NCBI GenBank assembly: GCA_025359805.1 | Contig: JANYDU010000007.1 | Location: 1 to 43,912 of the forward strand | Reading direction: 5' to 3' | Length of the DNA: 43,912 bases | Origin: Bacteroidota bacterium | Lineage (GTDB): Bacteria > Bacteroidota > Bacteroidia > UKL13-3 | Shown: in pieces, positions 10,309 through 19,700 of the stretch | Layout: each line of letters opens with the position of its first letter | Position numbering within the stretch: the stretch's first letter is position 1 | The notes under the pieces: model-generated | Databases searched by the model: none | Told to the model about the DNA's origin: nothing | The model's input: the letters and a program-made list of their open reading frames with translations, nothing else | Position numbers and translations under genes: made by a program

Positions 10309-10382
10309 GGGCCTATAGCTCATTCGGTTAGAGCATCTGACTCATAATCAGGGGGTGCTTGGTTCGATTCCAAGTGGGCCCA
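10309..10382 (+). tRNA. tRNA with CAU anticodon (elongator Met or TilS-modified Ile2)
   Basis: The 74-nt sequence folds as a full cloverleaf: acceptor stem GGGCCTA/TGGGCCC with discriminator A, D-arm GCTC/GAGC, anticodon stem TCTGA/TCAGG with loop CTCATAA (anticodon CAT), a 5-nt variable loop, and T-arm CTTGG/CCAAG with loop TTCGATT. The CCA end is not encoded. Acceptor pairs C4-G69 and C5-G68 are the ones reported as favourable for lysidine synthase TilS on tRNA-Ile2, so this could decode AUA as Ile rather than AUG as Met. It does not look like an initiator, since the first acceptor pair is a normal G-C. Identity is left open between the two. Confidence 0.92.
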
Positions 10383-10390
10383 CAAACAAT

Positions 10391-10412
10391 AAGGCGCTTC
10401 GTGCGCTTTTTT
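10391..10412 (+). terminator. Rho-independent terminator after the tRNA
   Basis: A 7-bp stem (AAGGCGC with GCGCTTT, one G-U pair) closes a TTCGT loop and runs into a T-rich tail, starting 8 nt after the tRNA discriminator base. Confidence 0.75.
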
Positions 10413-10584
10413 ATTTTTCCAAAAATATGATTTGTTGTTATATAATATATCCCCAGAAATTAAATCGTTTTTCATATGTGCTAAAATATTGATTATATTT
10501 ATTTAATAAATTTTATGAATCAATATCCAACATTTGGAATTTCTGTTCCTTCCATCTTAATTGCAAAATGCCTTATTATATTTT

Positions 10585-11700
10585 ATGTTAAGATTTACTT
10601 TGTTTGCTTTTCTCTATGGTACTTTTTTATTTGCATCAGCACAAGTTGTAAATACGGGTATGACTGATGAAATGGATACTGCGGAAGCAGGTAAAATTTC
10701 TATATCAGGTTATATCGATACGTATTATGGTTTTGATTTTAATCAACCACAGACTTTTGATAGACCTTATTGTGTTTCTTCATCAAGGCATAACGAAATC
10801 AATATAAACCTTGCATACATTGATTTAAAATACAGAAACGATAGAGTAAGAGCACGTTTTGTGCCTGGTTTTGGAACTTATATGAACGCCAATTATGTCA
10901 ATGAAAAAGGCTCACTTAAAAACATCGTTGAAGCTAATGTTGGAATTAAATTATTCAAGAACAAAGAAATTTGGGTTGATGCTGGAGTGATGGGTTCGCC
11001 AATTACCAATGAATCTGCTATATCAAAAGACCACTTTACTTATACCCGTTCACTTGGAATTGAATATGTGCCTTATTATTTAACAGGAGTTAAGCTTACC
11101 CTTCCCATTTCTAAAAAATTTATCTCTTACTTTTATGTAGTAAATGGTTGGCAAGAAATTTCAGATGTAAACAATCCATTATCCGTAGCTACACAAATTG
11201 AATATCGACCAAACAATAAAATACTCATCAATTGGAATACCTATTTTGGTGATGAACAATCTGTATTTGCGCCACAAGATAGGATGAGATATTTTACAGA
11301 TATTTATATGATTTATGATATTAGTAAAAAAATTTCAATGAACGCCTGTGCTTATATTGGTTTACAAAACAGAAAAGATTCTTTGGGAAATTCCTCACAA
11401 GCTACTTGGTGGCAAGCCAATGTTAATGCAAAATATAAGTTTGATAAAAATGTTTCATTGGCCGGAAGAATTGAATATTTTGACGACCCACGTCAAGTTC
11501 AAATTACACCTATTACTAATGTGTATGGATTTAATTCATACAGCACAAGTTTATGTTTGAATGTGAAAATTACCAATAATGCTATGTTTAGAGTAGAAGG
11601 GCGAAATTATTTTTCTAATAAGCAAGTTTATATTGATGCCAATAAAAACCCATCCACAACAAGCGATTTATTAATTACTAATATCACAGTTTGGTTTTAA
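10585..11700 (+). CDS. Outer-membrane beta-barrel protein (BBP2/OmpL-like porin family)
   Basis: From the ATG at 10585 the product has 371 residues; a TTG at 10561 in frame would add 8 residues and spoil the signal peptide. Residues 1-20 are a signal peptide (LFAFLYGTFLFASAQ). The mature N-terminus ISISGYIDTYYGFDFNQP is typical of proteins labelled putative beta-barrel porin-2, and the rest is alternating hydrophobic and polar strands with many aromatic residues and Asn/Gly turns, ending in a terminal aromatic strand (ITNITVWF) of the kind read by the BAM complex. It probably forms an outer-membrane channel of unknown specificity. Its stop is immediately adjacent to the stop of the convergent gene at 11701. 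No clear promoter could be placed in the 170 nt upstream. Confidence 0.8.
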   Translation: MLRFTLFAFLYGTFLFASAQVVNTGMTDEMDTAEAGKISISGYIDTYYGFDFNQPQTFDRPYCVSSSRHNEININLAYIDLKYRNDRVRARFVPGFGTYMNANYVNEKGSLKNIVEANVGIKLFKNKEIWVDAGVMGSPITNESAISKDHFTYTRSLGIEYVPYYLTGVKLTLPISKKFISYFYVVNGWQEISDVNNPLSVATQIEYRPNNKILINWNTYFGDEQSVFAPQDRMRYFTDIYMIYDISKKISMNACAYIGLQNRKDSLGNSSQATWWQANVNAKYKFDKNVSLAGRIEYFDDPRQVQITPITNVYGFNSYSTSLCLNVKITNNAMFRVEGRNYFSNKQVYIDANKNPSTTSDLLITNITVWF

Positions 11701-14685
11701 TTATTGTCCACCTAACTCCTGAAATTTTTGCATGCAATAATTAGCTTCGGCTTGTTTTCCCATTTTGGAATATGTTTCTGCTAATGCTCTGTATGCACTT
11801 CCCATTTTTGGATTAAGTGTAAGTGCTCCACTCAATGCTTCTTCGGCTTTATTATATTTTCCTGTATTTAAATAGGCAATACCCAAATTGTAATATATCT
11901 CCGGAAGTTGTCCATTATTTGCAATGGCATTTTCTAAATATTTTATGGCCGCTTCGTAATTATTTTTAACAAACATACAACTGGCAGCATAATAATATGA
12001 TTCCGTTAAATTACGCTTAAATGCTAAAGCTTTATCAAAATAGGTTAATGCTTTATCATACTCTTTTCTATAAAAATAAACCATTCCCTTATTACTCCAC
12101 GCAGTATAATTTTCGGGAAATATTTCGATGGCTTTATCAAAATATATTTCGGCAGTATCAAATGATTCTTTATCTAAATATGCCTGACCAAGCATCCTAA
12201 CAGCCTCTTCATCTTTTGGCGAATAATTTACTGCTTTTGAAAAATAATAAATGGCAGAATCGTAATGATGAGAACTTATATTTTGATAACCCTTTGGCAT
12301 AAAATTATTTTCTCGTTTTACAACAGCCGCCAATGGAACGTCATCTGCCTTAACAACAAATACTGTTCCTTTTGGAGGAAAAGAACCATTTAACAATTCA
12401 TGCTGTGAAAAGGTGCGTGAAGTTAAAATCATATAATCCCAATTTGTTTTTTGTTCTTCGTATTCACGTAGCCACACAAACTCTAAATTTGGATTTATTT
12501 TATTTGCATAATACGATGCAGTGAGTTGTTCGTTGTTGATACCTACAACTAATTTTTTATTGGGCTCTTGTTTGGCAATCCACTCTCCTGCTGCACGGCA
12601 CGAATTGGAATAATAATCGGTTTCATAAGTTCCATAAGCACCATTAATTCCTCCAACTAATTCATTAAAATAAACATATTCATTGGGATGATTTTTTATA
12701 ATCCAAAATGTAGGTTTAATAAATAGAATCATTAAAACTCCAATAGAAATATATTGTATAATTTTATTTTTCGACCCTACTAAAAAATCAAAAGTAATAG
12801 CTGCAAGAACAATCCAAGGTGGTAATATAAAAAGATAATGTCTCCATCCATTATAATAATTCAGATTTGAATACTCAGCGTAGGCTATAGGAAATACAAC
12901 CATAAACAACAGCATCAAAATAAATCCAATATTTATTTTTTCTTTTAACCATCTTAATAATACAACAGGTAACACAAATCCTAAGAGCAAATAAATTGGA
13001 TTTCCAATAGATAAAAATTTAACCACATAATACCATGGAGCTTGTGTAAGCATATATAAACGTTTGCCTTCAAATAGTTCCACATTATTTGTATAGAATG
13101 AATTATCGGAAGCTTTTTTAAATGCAAGAAATGGGTTTTTAAACGGATTTTCTAATGCGTAAGGCCAAAGTAAAATTCCAAAAATATATCCCAATACTGC
13201 CACTATTAAAAAGAGTTTAGCATAGGGTAAAATAAGTTTTGATGCTTTAACTGTTTTATCTCTGTTTGCGTTCAACCAATTCACTCCTAAAAATAATCCT
13301 AAATACGCAATAATTAAAAATGCTCCAACACGCGAACCAATTCCAATTCCAATTCCAATGGCTAACCAAACTAAATGGCTAAATTTTGGTTTGGGTAATG
13401 CTTTTAAAATTTTTATAATAAAATATAATGACATGGCAAAGCCCGTTGCAAATGGAATATCTGTTGGGTTATTCATTGAATTTCCTAACCAACCCGGATT
13501 AAAAAAAGTGAATAATATGGCTATAATTCCAGCTCTCCAACCACCTAATTCTTTTGCTGATAATGCAATAAAAATCAATCCTAGTAACCCATATAAAGAA
13601 ATAATAAAATGCCTCGTTTCAAATGGAGGGAGATCAAACGTATTGTAAATAATTGCAGCCACAACATTGCATTGCTCGCCATAAAAACGATAAGCCTGAC
13701 GAATAAAATCGGCATTATTTTTTGAATCAACAACAGCTGCCGAATCGGCACCAAAAGATGTAAGATAATTGTATGAAAGTTGAGAATAATCATTGTGCTG
13801 TTTTTCATCCCATGTCATCCCAAAATCTTTGCTCAAAAAAGGCATCATAAAAGATGCAATCAATATCAATGTAAAAAAAGCGAAGCGATAAATAGGATGA
13901 TTTCCATTTGTAAAAGATACTTTTTTAGGCAATTTCATTTCGATTAAAGAACCTGAAATAAAATATCTCCAACGCAACATAAACGCTAAAAAAGGAACCA
14001 ATAAAATACTTCCAAATCCTTTTGATACTAAATTTTTATCCGTATTAACAACAAATTCATTAAGTATAATCTCATTACAAGAAGCTACATACAAAATATC
14101 TAAATGGTGTTGTGCTGATGAAAGTGTTGTTTCAAAAATGGGTATTACTGTTTCAGTTTTAACTGCAATAATCCCTGAAGTATTATCCCTCAAATCAAGA
14201 GGTGTAAAAAAACGTATTGTTGAGTTAAAAATTTTCGGCATCCATTTTTTTGAACTGCCACCTTTATTTGTTTTTATTTGATGCGATCCAATAAATAATT
14301 CTCCATCTTTTATACTTTTTCTATTAGCAGAAATCCACGCCACCAAATTTCCAATATTGATGGTTGATGGATTATCAATTATTAAAGAATATGCCCCACT
14401 TGAAGCGCGCAATGCGGCTGCATAAGCAAGAGCAAGAGTAGTTTTAGTTTGTGAGGTAATGAGTTTGGCTTTACCCTTTGTTACTAATTCGGAAAACCCT
14501 TTATCTGCTTCAATTTTTGACACTGTTTTATCTGTTGATGCGTTATCAAAAACAATACATTCAAGGTCACTTTTGGATTTATTTATAACTGCAAAAATGC
14601 TTTCATAAGCAGTTAAATTTGCTTCAATATTTTGAACCGAAAAGAGGATAGAAATTCTTGATTCGTTCTTCACTATTTTTTCCAT
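11701..14685 (-). CDS. Three-domain membrane protein: GT2-like, GT-C glycosyltransferase, TPR
   Basis: The 994-residue protein has three parts. Residues 10-215 follow a GT2 fold of the DPM1 type: FDNASTDKT at 46-54 matches the D-x-S-x-D-x-T signature, but the metal-binding DxD position reads IIDNPS (103-107), so this domain looks catalytically degenerate. Residues about 225-660 hold some 10-12 membrane segments of a GT-C transferase (PMT/ArnT-like), with the acidic pair in GMTWDE (Asp293-Glu294) in the first outside loop and NPTDIPFATGF near 405-416. Residues 790-994 are about five TPR units (AYLDKESFDTAEIYFDKAIE and similar). GT-C enzymes use polyprenol-phosphate sugars. It is the last gene of an operon with a GT2 (15245-16402) and a methyltransferase (5-nt gap), suggesting the GT2 supplies its lipid-linked sugar. 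The acceptor may be a protein or a glycan. Confidence 0.85.
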   Translation of the reverse strand: MEKIVKNESRISILFSVQNIEANLTAYESIFAVINKSKSDLECIVFDNASTDKTVSKIEADKGFSELVTKGKAKLITSQTKTTLALAYAAALRASSGAYSLIIDNPSTINIGNLVAWISANRKSIKDGELFIGSHQIKTNKGGSSKKWMPKIFNSTIRFFTPLDLRDNTSGIIAVKTETVIPIFETTLSSAQHHLDILYVASCNEIILNEFVVNTDKNLVSKGFGSILLVPFLAFMLRWRYFISGSLIEMKLPKKVSFTNGNHPIYRFAFFTLILIASFMMPFLSKDFGMTWDEKQHNDYSQLSYNYLTSFGADSAAVVDSKNNADFIRQAYRFYGEQCNVVAAIIYNTFDLPPFETRHFIISLYGLLGLIFIALSAKELGGWRAGIIAILFTFFNPGWLGNSMNNPTDIPFATGFAMSLYFIIKILKALPKPKFSHLVWLAIGIGIGIGSRVGAFLIIAYLGLFLGVNWLNANRDKTVKASKLILPYAKLFLIVAVLGYIFGILLWPYALENPFKNPFLAFKKASDNSFYTNNVELFEGKRLYMLTQAPWYYVVKFLSIGNPIYLLLGFVLPVVLLRWLKEKINIGFILMLLFMVVFPIAYAEYSNLNYYNGWRHYLFILPPWIVLAAITFDFLVGSKNKIIQYISIGVLMILFIKPTFWIIKNHPNEYVYFNELVGGINGAYGTYETDYYSNSCRAAGEWIAKQEPNKKLVVGINNEQLTASYYANKINPNLEFVWLREYEEQKTNWDYMILTSRTFSQHELLNGSFPPKGTVFVVKADDVPLAAVVKRENNFMPKGYQNISSHHYDSAIYYFSKAVNYSPKDEEAVRMLGQAYLDKESFDTAEIYFDKAIEIFPENYTAWSNKGMVYFYRKEYDKALTYFDKALAFKRNLTESYYYAASCMFVKNNYEAAIKYLENAIANNGQLPEIYYNLGIAYLNTGKYNKAEEALSGALTLNPKMGSAYRALAETYSKMGKQAEANYCMQKFQELGGQ

Positions 14686-14690
14686 TGGTA

Positions 14691-15239
14691 TTATAATTTT
14701 TCAAACACAAATAAGTTATTCAACCCAAATTGAAAACTTTCTTTATGCAATAGTTTAAAATCGGCAGGATCAAAAATAGTTAACGTATCACTTGGTTTAA
14801 AACCATAATGTTCGTGAATTGACATGCCATCAATAATTCGGAGTGTAGTTAATACATCTAAAATAATATCAACTTGAGGAGATGGAACCGTAATAACAAC
14901 ACGCCCGCCTTTGTTTAAATGTTTGGCACAATCTTTTGCTAATTGTTTTTGGTTGTTGGATGGAATATGTTCTAATACAGCAAGCATTGTGATTACGTCA
15001 TAGCGCTCATCATCCGGACATACATTAGGAAAATACCCTGGAATTAATTTGTAGTTTTTGCCTTCAACCACAGCAGGAAGTAAAGGGTCGATTCCTAAAC
15101 CTTTGCTGATAATATCTTGAAACTTTTCAAACATTACTCCATCATGACTTCCAATATCAAGTATTATATCTCCCTTTTTTATAAATCGTTTGGCTTGTGC
15201 AATGCGAACATTTTGAAGATAAACATCAAGTGCTTTCAT
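14691..15239 (-). CDS. Class I SAM-dependent methyltransferase
   Basis: From the ATG at 15239 the product has 182 residues; an upstream extension to 15317 lies inside the neighbouring GT2 gene and is not needed. The Rossmann-like SAM site is clear: motif I LDIGSHDG at 27-34, an acidic residue in GLGIDP (Asp51) for the ribose, and motif IV/post-I VLEHIPSNNQ at 88-97, then LNKGGRVVITVPSP at 108-121. This is the UbiE/Methyltransf_11-like class found in glycan biosynthesis clusters. It sits between the two glycosyltransferases with 5-nt gaps on both sides, so it is almost certainly cotranscribed, and may methylate a lipid-linked or transferred sugar. The substrate is inferred from context only. 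Confidence 0.88.
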   Translation of the reverse strand: MKALDVYLQNVRIAQAKRFIKKGDIILDIGSHDGVMFEKFQDIISKGLGIDPLLPAVVEGKNYKLIPGYFPNVCPDDERYDVITMLAVLEHIPSNNQKQLAKDCAKHLNKGGRVVITVPSPQVDIILDVLTTLRIIDGMSIHEHYGFKPSDTLTIFDPADFKLLHKESFQFGLNNLFVFEKL

Positions 15240-15244
15240 GGTTA

Positions 15245-16402
15245 TTATTTTTTTGTTACGCCTAAAACACTTAAAAAGAAACTGGAAAGAATAATTTGTA
15301 AACCGATAATAATGCAAACTACCGAAGGAATTACTAATCTTAAAATAGATGAATAATCAAGATGCCCAAAATCAACCTGATCCCATAAATACAATGAATA
15401 AACCGAACCGCTTACACCAAGCAAGGTTACTAAAATACCAACCACCAATGCCGATTCTAAATTTACATAGTTATACATTTTATGGAGCGTTTTATTTTCG
15501 GGTAAAAACCCAACCTGAATAGCATAAGTACGAGTAAATATAGCAAAGTTTATGGCTTGAAATCCTGTTATAACAAGTGCTGCTGCATATAACAAGGTAT
15601 TGGTATCAAAATAAATATTAAACATGTGAACAGGACCTTGCATAATAAATATTCCCATGATTAACCCCAAAAGCATCATAAAAACTCCTGGAATTAGAAA
15701 CAACCATTTTGGGCTGTATACCAATAAAAAACGTAAATGCCTCCACCCGTCTCTCCATGTGCGAAGATGAGGCGGACGAGAGCGACCATCCGGTGAAAGT
15801 GTTGTTGGAACTTCAGTAATTTTAAGTTTAAAAATTGTTGCCTTCACCACCATTTCACTGGCAAATTCCATTCCTGTAGTTTGTAAACTAAGCAATGAAA
15901 CAATATCCTGACGAAAGCCTCGAAGCCCACAATGAAAATCTCCAGCAGTACTGTTAAAAAATAATCTGCCTATAAATGATAAAACAGGGTTACCTAAATA
16001 ACGATGTAAAAAAGGCATAGCACCTTTTGCCACTCCCCCCTTAAACCGGTTTCCCATTACCAAATCATATCCCTCTCTTAATTTTTCTACATACAATCCA
16101 AGGTTACTAAAATCATAACTATCATCCGAATCGCCCATAATAACATACTTTCCATGCGATGCTTCAATAGCTCCCATCAACGCACTTCCGTAGCCCTTAC
16201 GAGGAATATCAATTACCCTTGCCCCACATCCACGTGCAATATCTTGAGAGCCATCTGTACTTCCATTATCACCTATAACTACCTCTCCACTAATATTATT
16301 TTCTTTCAAATATTTCATGGCTTTATCAATACATACCTTCAAAGTTTCTGCTTCATTTAGGCACGGCATTACAATACTTAATTCAATATTTTGTGAATTC
16401 AT
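15245..16402 (-). CDS. GT2 glycosyltransferase with C-terminal membrane domain, polyprenol-phosphate sugar synthase type
   Basis: This 385-residue protein begins at an ATG at 16402. Residues 8-225 are a complete GT2 catalytic domain: VMPCLNE at 11-17, GDNGSTDGS at 44-52, the metal-binding GDSDDSYDF at 90-98, GNRF at 117-120, GLRGFR at 159-164 and EVPTTL at 197-202. About four membrane helices follow (232-255, 268-290, 316-337, 352-378). The layout is that of DPM1-like and GtrB/ArnC-like enzymes, which transfer a sugar from a nucleotide donor to undecaprenyl or dolichyl phosphate at the inner membrane. It is the first gene of a three-gene operon ending in a GT-C enzyme, whose donor it probably makes. 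The sugar (mannose, glucose or other) cannot be decided. Confidence 0.92.
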   Translation of the reverse strand: MNSQNIELSIVMPCLNEAETLKVCIDKAMKYLKENNISGEVVIGDNGSTDGSQDIARGCGARVIDIPRKGYGSALMGAIEASHGKYVIMGDSDDSYDFSNLGLYVEKLREGYDLVMGNRFKGGVAKGAMPFLHRYLGNPVLSFIGRLFFNSTAGDFHCGLRGFRQDIVSLLSLQTTGMEFASEMVVKATIFKLKITEVPTTLSPDGRSRPPHLRTWRDGWRHLRFLLVYSPKWLFLIPGVFMMLLGLIMGIFIMQGPVHMFNIYFDTNTLLYAAALVITGFQAINFAIFTRTYAIQVGFLPENKTLHKMYNYVNLESALVVGILVTLLGVSGSVYSLYLWDQVDFGHLDYSSILRLVIPSVVCIIIGLQIILSSFFLSVLGVTKK

Positions 16403-16737
16403 TTCTTTTATCTCGTATCATGCGAAAATATAAAAATATTCATAGCATGCACTTATTTATAAAATGGTTTTGATTTATTGGTAGAGAAATTTTTAATATT
16501 ATATATTCAATCCTTAATATTACTCTATAAATTCACTGCAATGAAATCATTCCTACTAAACATCTATTATTGTGAATCCAAATTCACCCACAACTTAACA
16601 ACTAATAAATTCAATAATTTTATGAACCTAAAACGCAATGAAGTGTAACAGCTTTCATTACCAAAAGCATATTAATTTTTTTATTTTACCTCACTACATA
16701 TATTTGTTTCCTTTAATAATTAACTCCACAAAGAAGA
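16403..16737. other. Divergent intergenic region between the glycosyltransferase operon and the DUF2723 gene
   Basis: This 335-nt AT-rich stretch carries no convincing gene. A -7-type element lies at 16699-16706 for the rightward gene. On the minus strand, a TATATTTT close to the operon start is a weak -7 candidate. A 6-bp inverted repeat with a 4-nt centre (GTGAAT, CCAA, ATTCAC) at 16572-16587 might be an operator but is short enough to be chance. A 35-codon frame at 16541-16648 has no family features. Confidence 0.5.
16699..16706 (+). promoter_or_regulatory. Putative -7 element upstream of the DUF2723 gene
   Basis: TATATTTG is an exact TAnnTTTG match 31 nt before the ATG at 16738. The -33 position holds only a T-run and no clear TTTG, so the promoter is plausible but incomplete. 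Confidence 0.45.
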
Positions 16738-19700
16738 ATGAACAATAAATTTAATTTAATTAATAACGTTTTAGGGTGGGTAGCCTTCGTTATTGCATTA
16801 GTAACTTACACGTTAACGCTTGAACCATCAGTAAGTTTTTGGGATTGTGGTGAGTTTATCTCCGCATCCTATCGTTTACAAATTTGCCATCCACCTGGAG
16901 CGCCTTTATTCCTTATCATTGGAAGATTGTTTTCCTTATTTGCAGGTTCGGATGTTACCAAAGTAGCATTTTGTGTAAACATGGTTTCGGCAGTTGCAGG
17001 AGGTTTATGTGCTATGTTTTTCTTTTGGACGATTACACATTTAGGCAGAAAAGTTTTAGTAAAAGGAAATGCGGAAATAACCATGCAACAAATTTTTGCT
17101 ATTATGGCAAGCGGTATGGTTGGTGCGCTAACCTTAACTTGGAGCGATACATTTTGGTTCTCGGCAGTTGAAGCAGAAGTATATGCTTCATCAAGTTTTT
17201 TTACCACACTTACTTTTTGGTGTATTTTAAAGTGGGAAAATATTGCCAACGAAAAACATGCCGATAGATGGTTAATTTTAATTGCGTATTTAATTGGTTT
17301 AGCAATAGGTGTCCATTTATTAAACCTCTTGGTTATTCCTGCAATTGTATATGTATACTATTTCAAAAAATATAAGTTTACACGTTTAGGTTTTATTAAA
17401 GCATCAGGTGTGGCAATTGCTACAATTGGAATTGTTCAGTTTGGAATTATTCCCGGTATTCCTTCCATGATGGCAAAGTTTGATTTGCTATTTGTTAACT
17501 CATTGGGTATGCCTTTTAATTCAGGTGTGTATGGCTTTTTATTATTGCTTGCTGCTTTAATTGTTTACGGAATTATTTGGTCGATGAAAACAAATAGAGT
17601 ATGGCTAAATACTGCATTTCTTTGTGTCGCATTTATCATCATAGGTTACTCATCTTATGCTATGGTATTGATTCGCTCAGCAGCAAATCCTCCTATTGAC
17701 ATGAATGACCCTGAACAACCTTTCTCTTTATTATCTTATTTAAATCGTGAGCAATACGGAGAGAATCCTTTAGTGTATGGACAATACTTTTATGCTAAAG
17801 TTATTGATGTAGAAAAAGGCGCCATGCAATACAGAAAAGGCACAGATAAGTATGAAGAAACCGGACCAAAATTAACTCGTGTATACGATCCAAAAGATTG
17901 TACTATTTTACCTCGTATGTGGGCTGATAGAGCTGATTATGTGCAATCATACAAGGATTGGGAAAAAATTGGAGAAGGCAAAAAAGCAACGTTTGGTAAA
18001 AACATAGATTTTTTGATGACGTATCAATTAGGCTTTATGTATTGGAGATATTTTTTCTGGAACTTTGTTGGTCGCCAAAATGATAACCAAGGTTTTGGAG
18101 ATATCATTAGTGGAAATTGGTTAAGCGGAATTAATTTTATTGATAAAATGAGATTAGGTCCTCAAACAGATATTCCTGAATCTATAAAAGGAAATAAAGC
18201 CCGTAACACGTATTTCTTTCTTCCATTATTGCTCGGGATATTGGGATTAATTTGGCATTTCAAAAAATCTAAAGAAGACGCTACTGTCGTAATGACTTTA
18301 TTTTTATTTACTGGATTTTTTATCATTCTATATCTGAATTTCCCTGCACATCAGCCACGTGAGCGTGATTATGCGTATGTAGGTTCTTATCAAACTTTTA
18401 TTATTTGGATTGGTTTAGGAGTGCTTGCCATTATTGATTGGTTATCTAAAAAAATGAATCCAATGGCGGCAACAGGAATTGCTTCGGCAGCTACTATTTT
18501 GGGAGTTCCTGTTTTGATGGGAAGTCAAAATTGGAATGATCACGACCGTTCAGGACGTTACACCGCAGTTGATTTTGCAAGTGATTACTTAAACTCATGC
18601 GCACCAAATGCCATATTATTTACCAATGGTGATAATGATACCTATCCGCTTTGGTATGCACAAAATGTAGAGGGAATTCGCAGCGATATTCGTGTTATTA
18701 ATTTAAGTTTACTAAATACAGATTGGTATGCTGATGCACTTAAACGTAAAGTTTATGATTCTGAACCGGTACCTTTTTCAATGACTCCAGATAAGTATGT
18801 TCAAGGAGTTCGTGATTATGTTATTTATTACCAAAACCCCGAAATTGAAAAACGTTTTGGCATCAATCAAACAGATTTTTACCCACTAAAAAATATTATT
18901 CAATTTGCTACCGATGATAAAGATCCTTTAGCAAAACTTCAATCACAAGGAGGAGAGTCATACAGCTATTATCCAACTAAAAAATTCTATATACAAATTG
19001 ATAAAGAGCATGTATTAAAAACTGGTGCCGCACAACCAAAAGATGCAGCCGAAATTGCTGATACCATGAAATGGGAAATTGGAAATAGCAATTTGATGAA
19101 AGCCGATTTAATTACACTTGATATCCTTTCAACTACCAATTGGGAACGTCCTATTTATTTTGCCATCACAACTGGAAGTGATGTATATTTAAACATGACC
19201 AACTACTTTCAATTGGAAGGCTTAACCTATCGTATTGTTCCTATATTTAACAGAGAACAAGTTGAAGGTGGATCATACGGAAGAATAAATTCGGATATTT
19301 TGTATGATAACGTAATGAATAAATTTAAGTGGGGAAATATGGATAAGCCAGGAATTTATATGGATGAAACTATTCTCCGTCAAACCAAAAATTTCAGAAA
19401 CATTTTTTATCGCTTGGCGATGAAATTAGTAAGTGAGGGTAAAAAAGATTCCGCTATAAAAGTGCTTGATAAATCAATGCAAGTGATGCCGAAAGAGAAT
19501 GTAGCGTATGATGTTTTTGTGGTTCGCTTATGCGAAGCTTATTATGCTGCAGGAGCACCTTTAAAAGCAAATGCCATTTTAAAAGAGATGACTACAACTT
19601 GTGTTGAAAAATATAAATATTATGCCACATTTAAAGCTTCAAATAAAGGCGGAGCTGTGCAAAGTGAAATGGATGAAAATTTACAAGTGATGAACTATTG

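Noticed and set aside
10249..10323. N-terminal extension of the HAD phosphatase to an ATG at 10323
   Set aside because: It would overlap the tRNA and its promoter, and the family starts at the ATG at 10248.
16541..16648. 35-codon open frame in the divergent gap before the DUF2723 gene
   Set aside because: No signal, hydrophobic segment or family motif, and AT-rich composition makes such a frame likely by chance.
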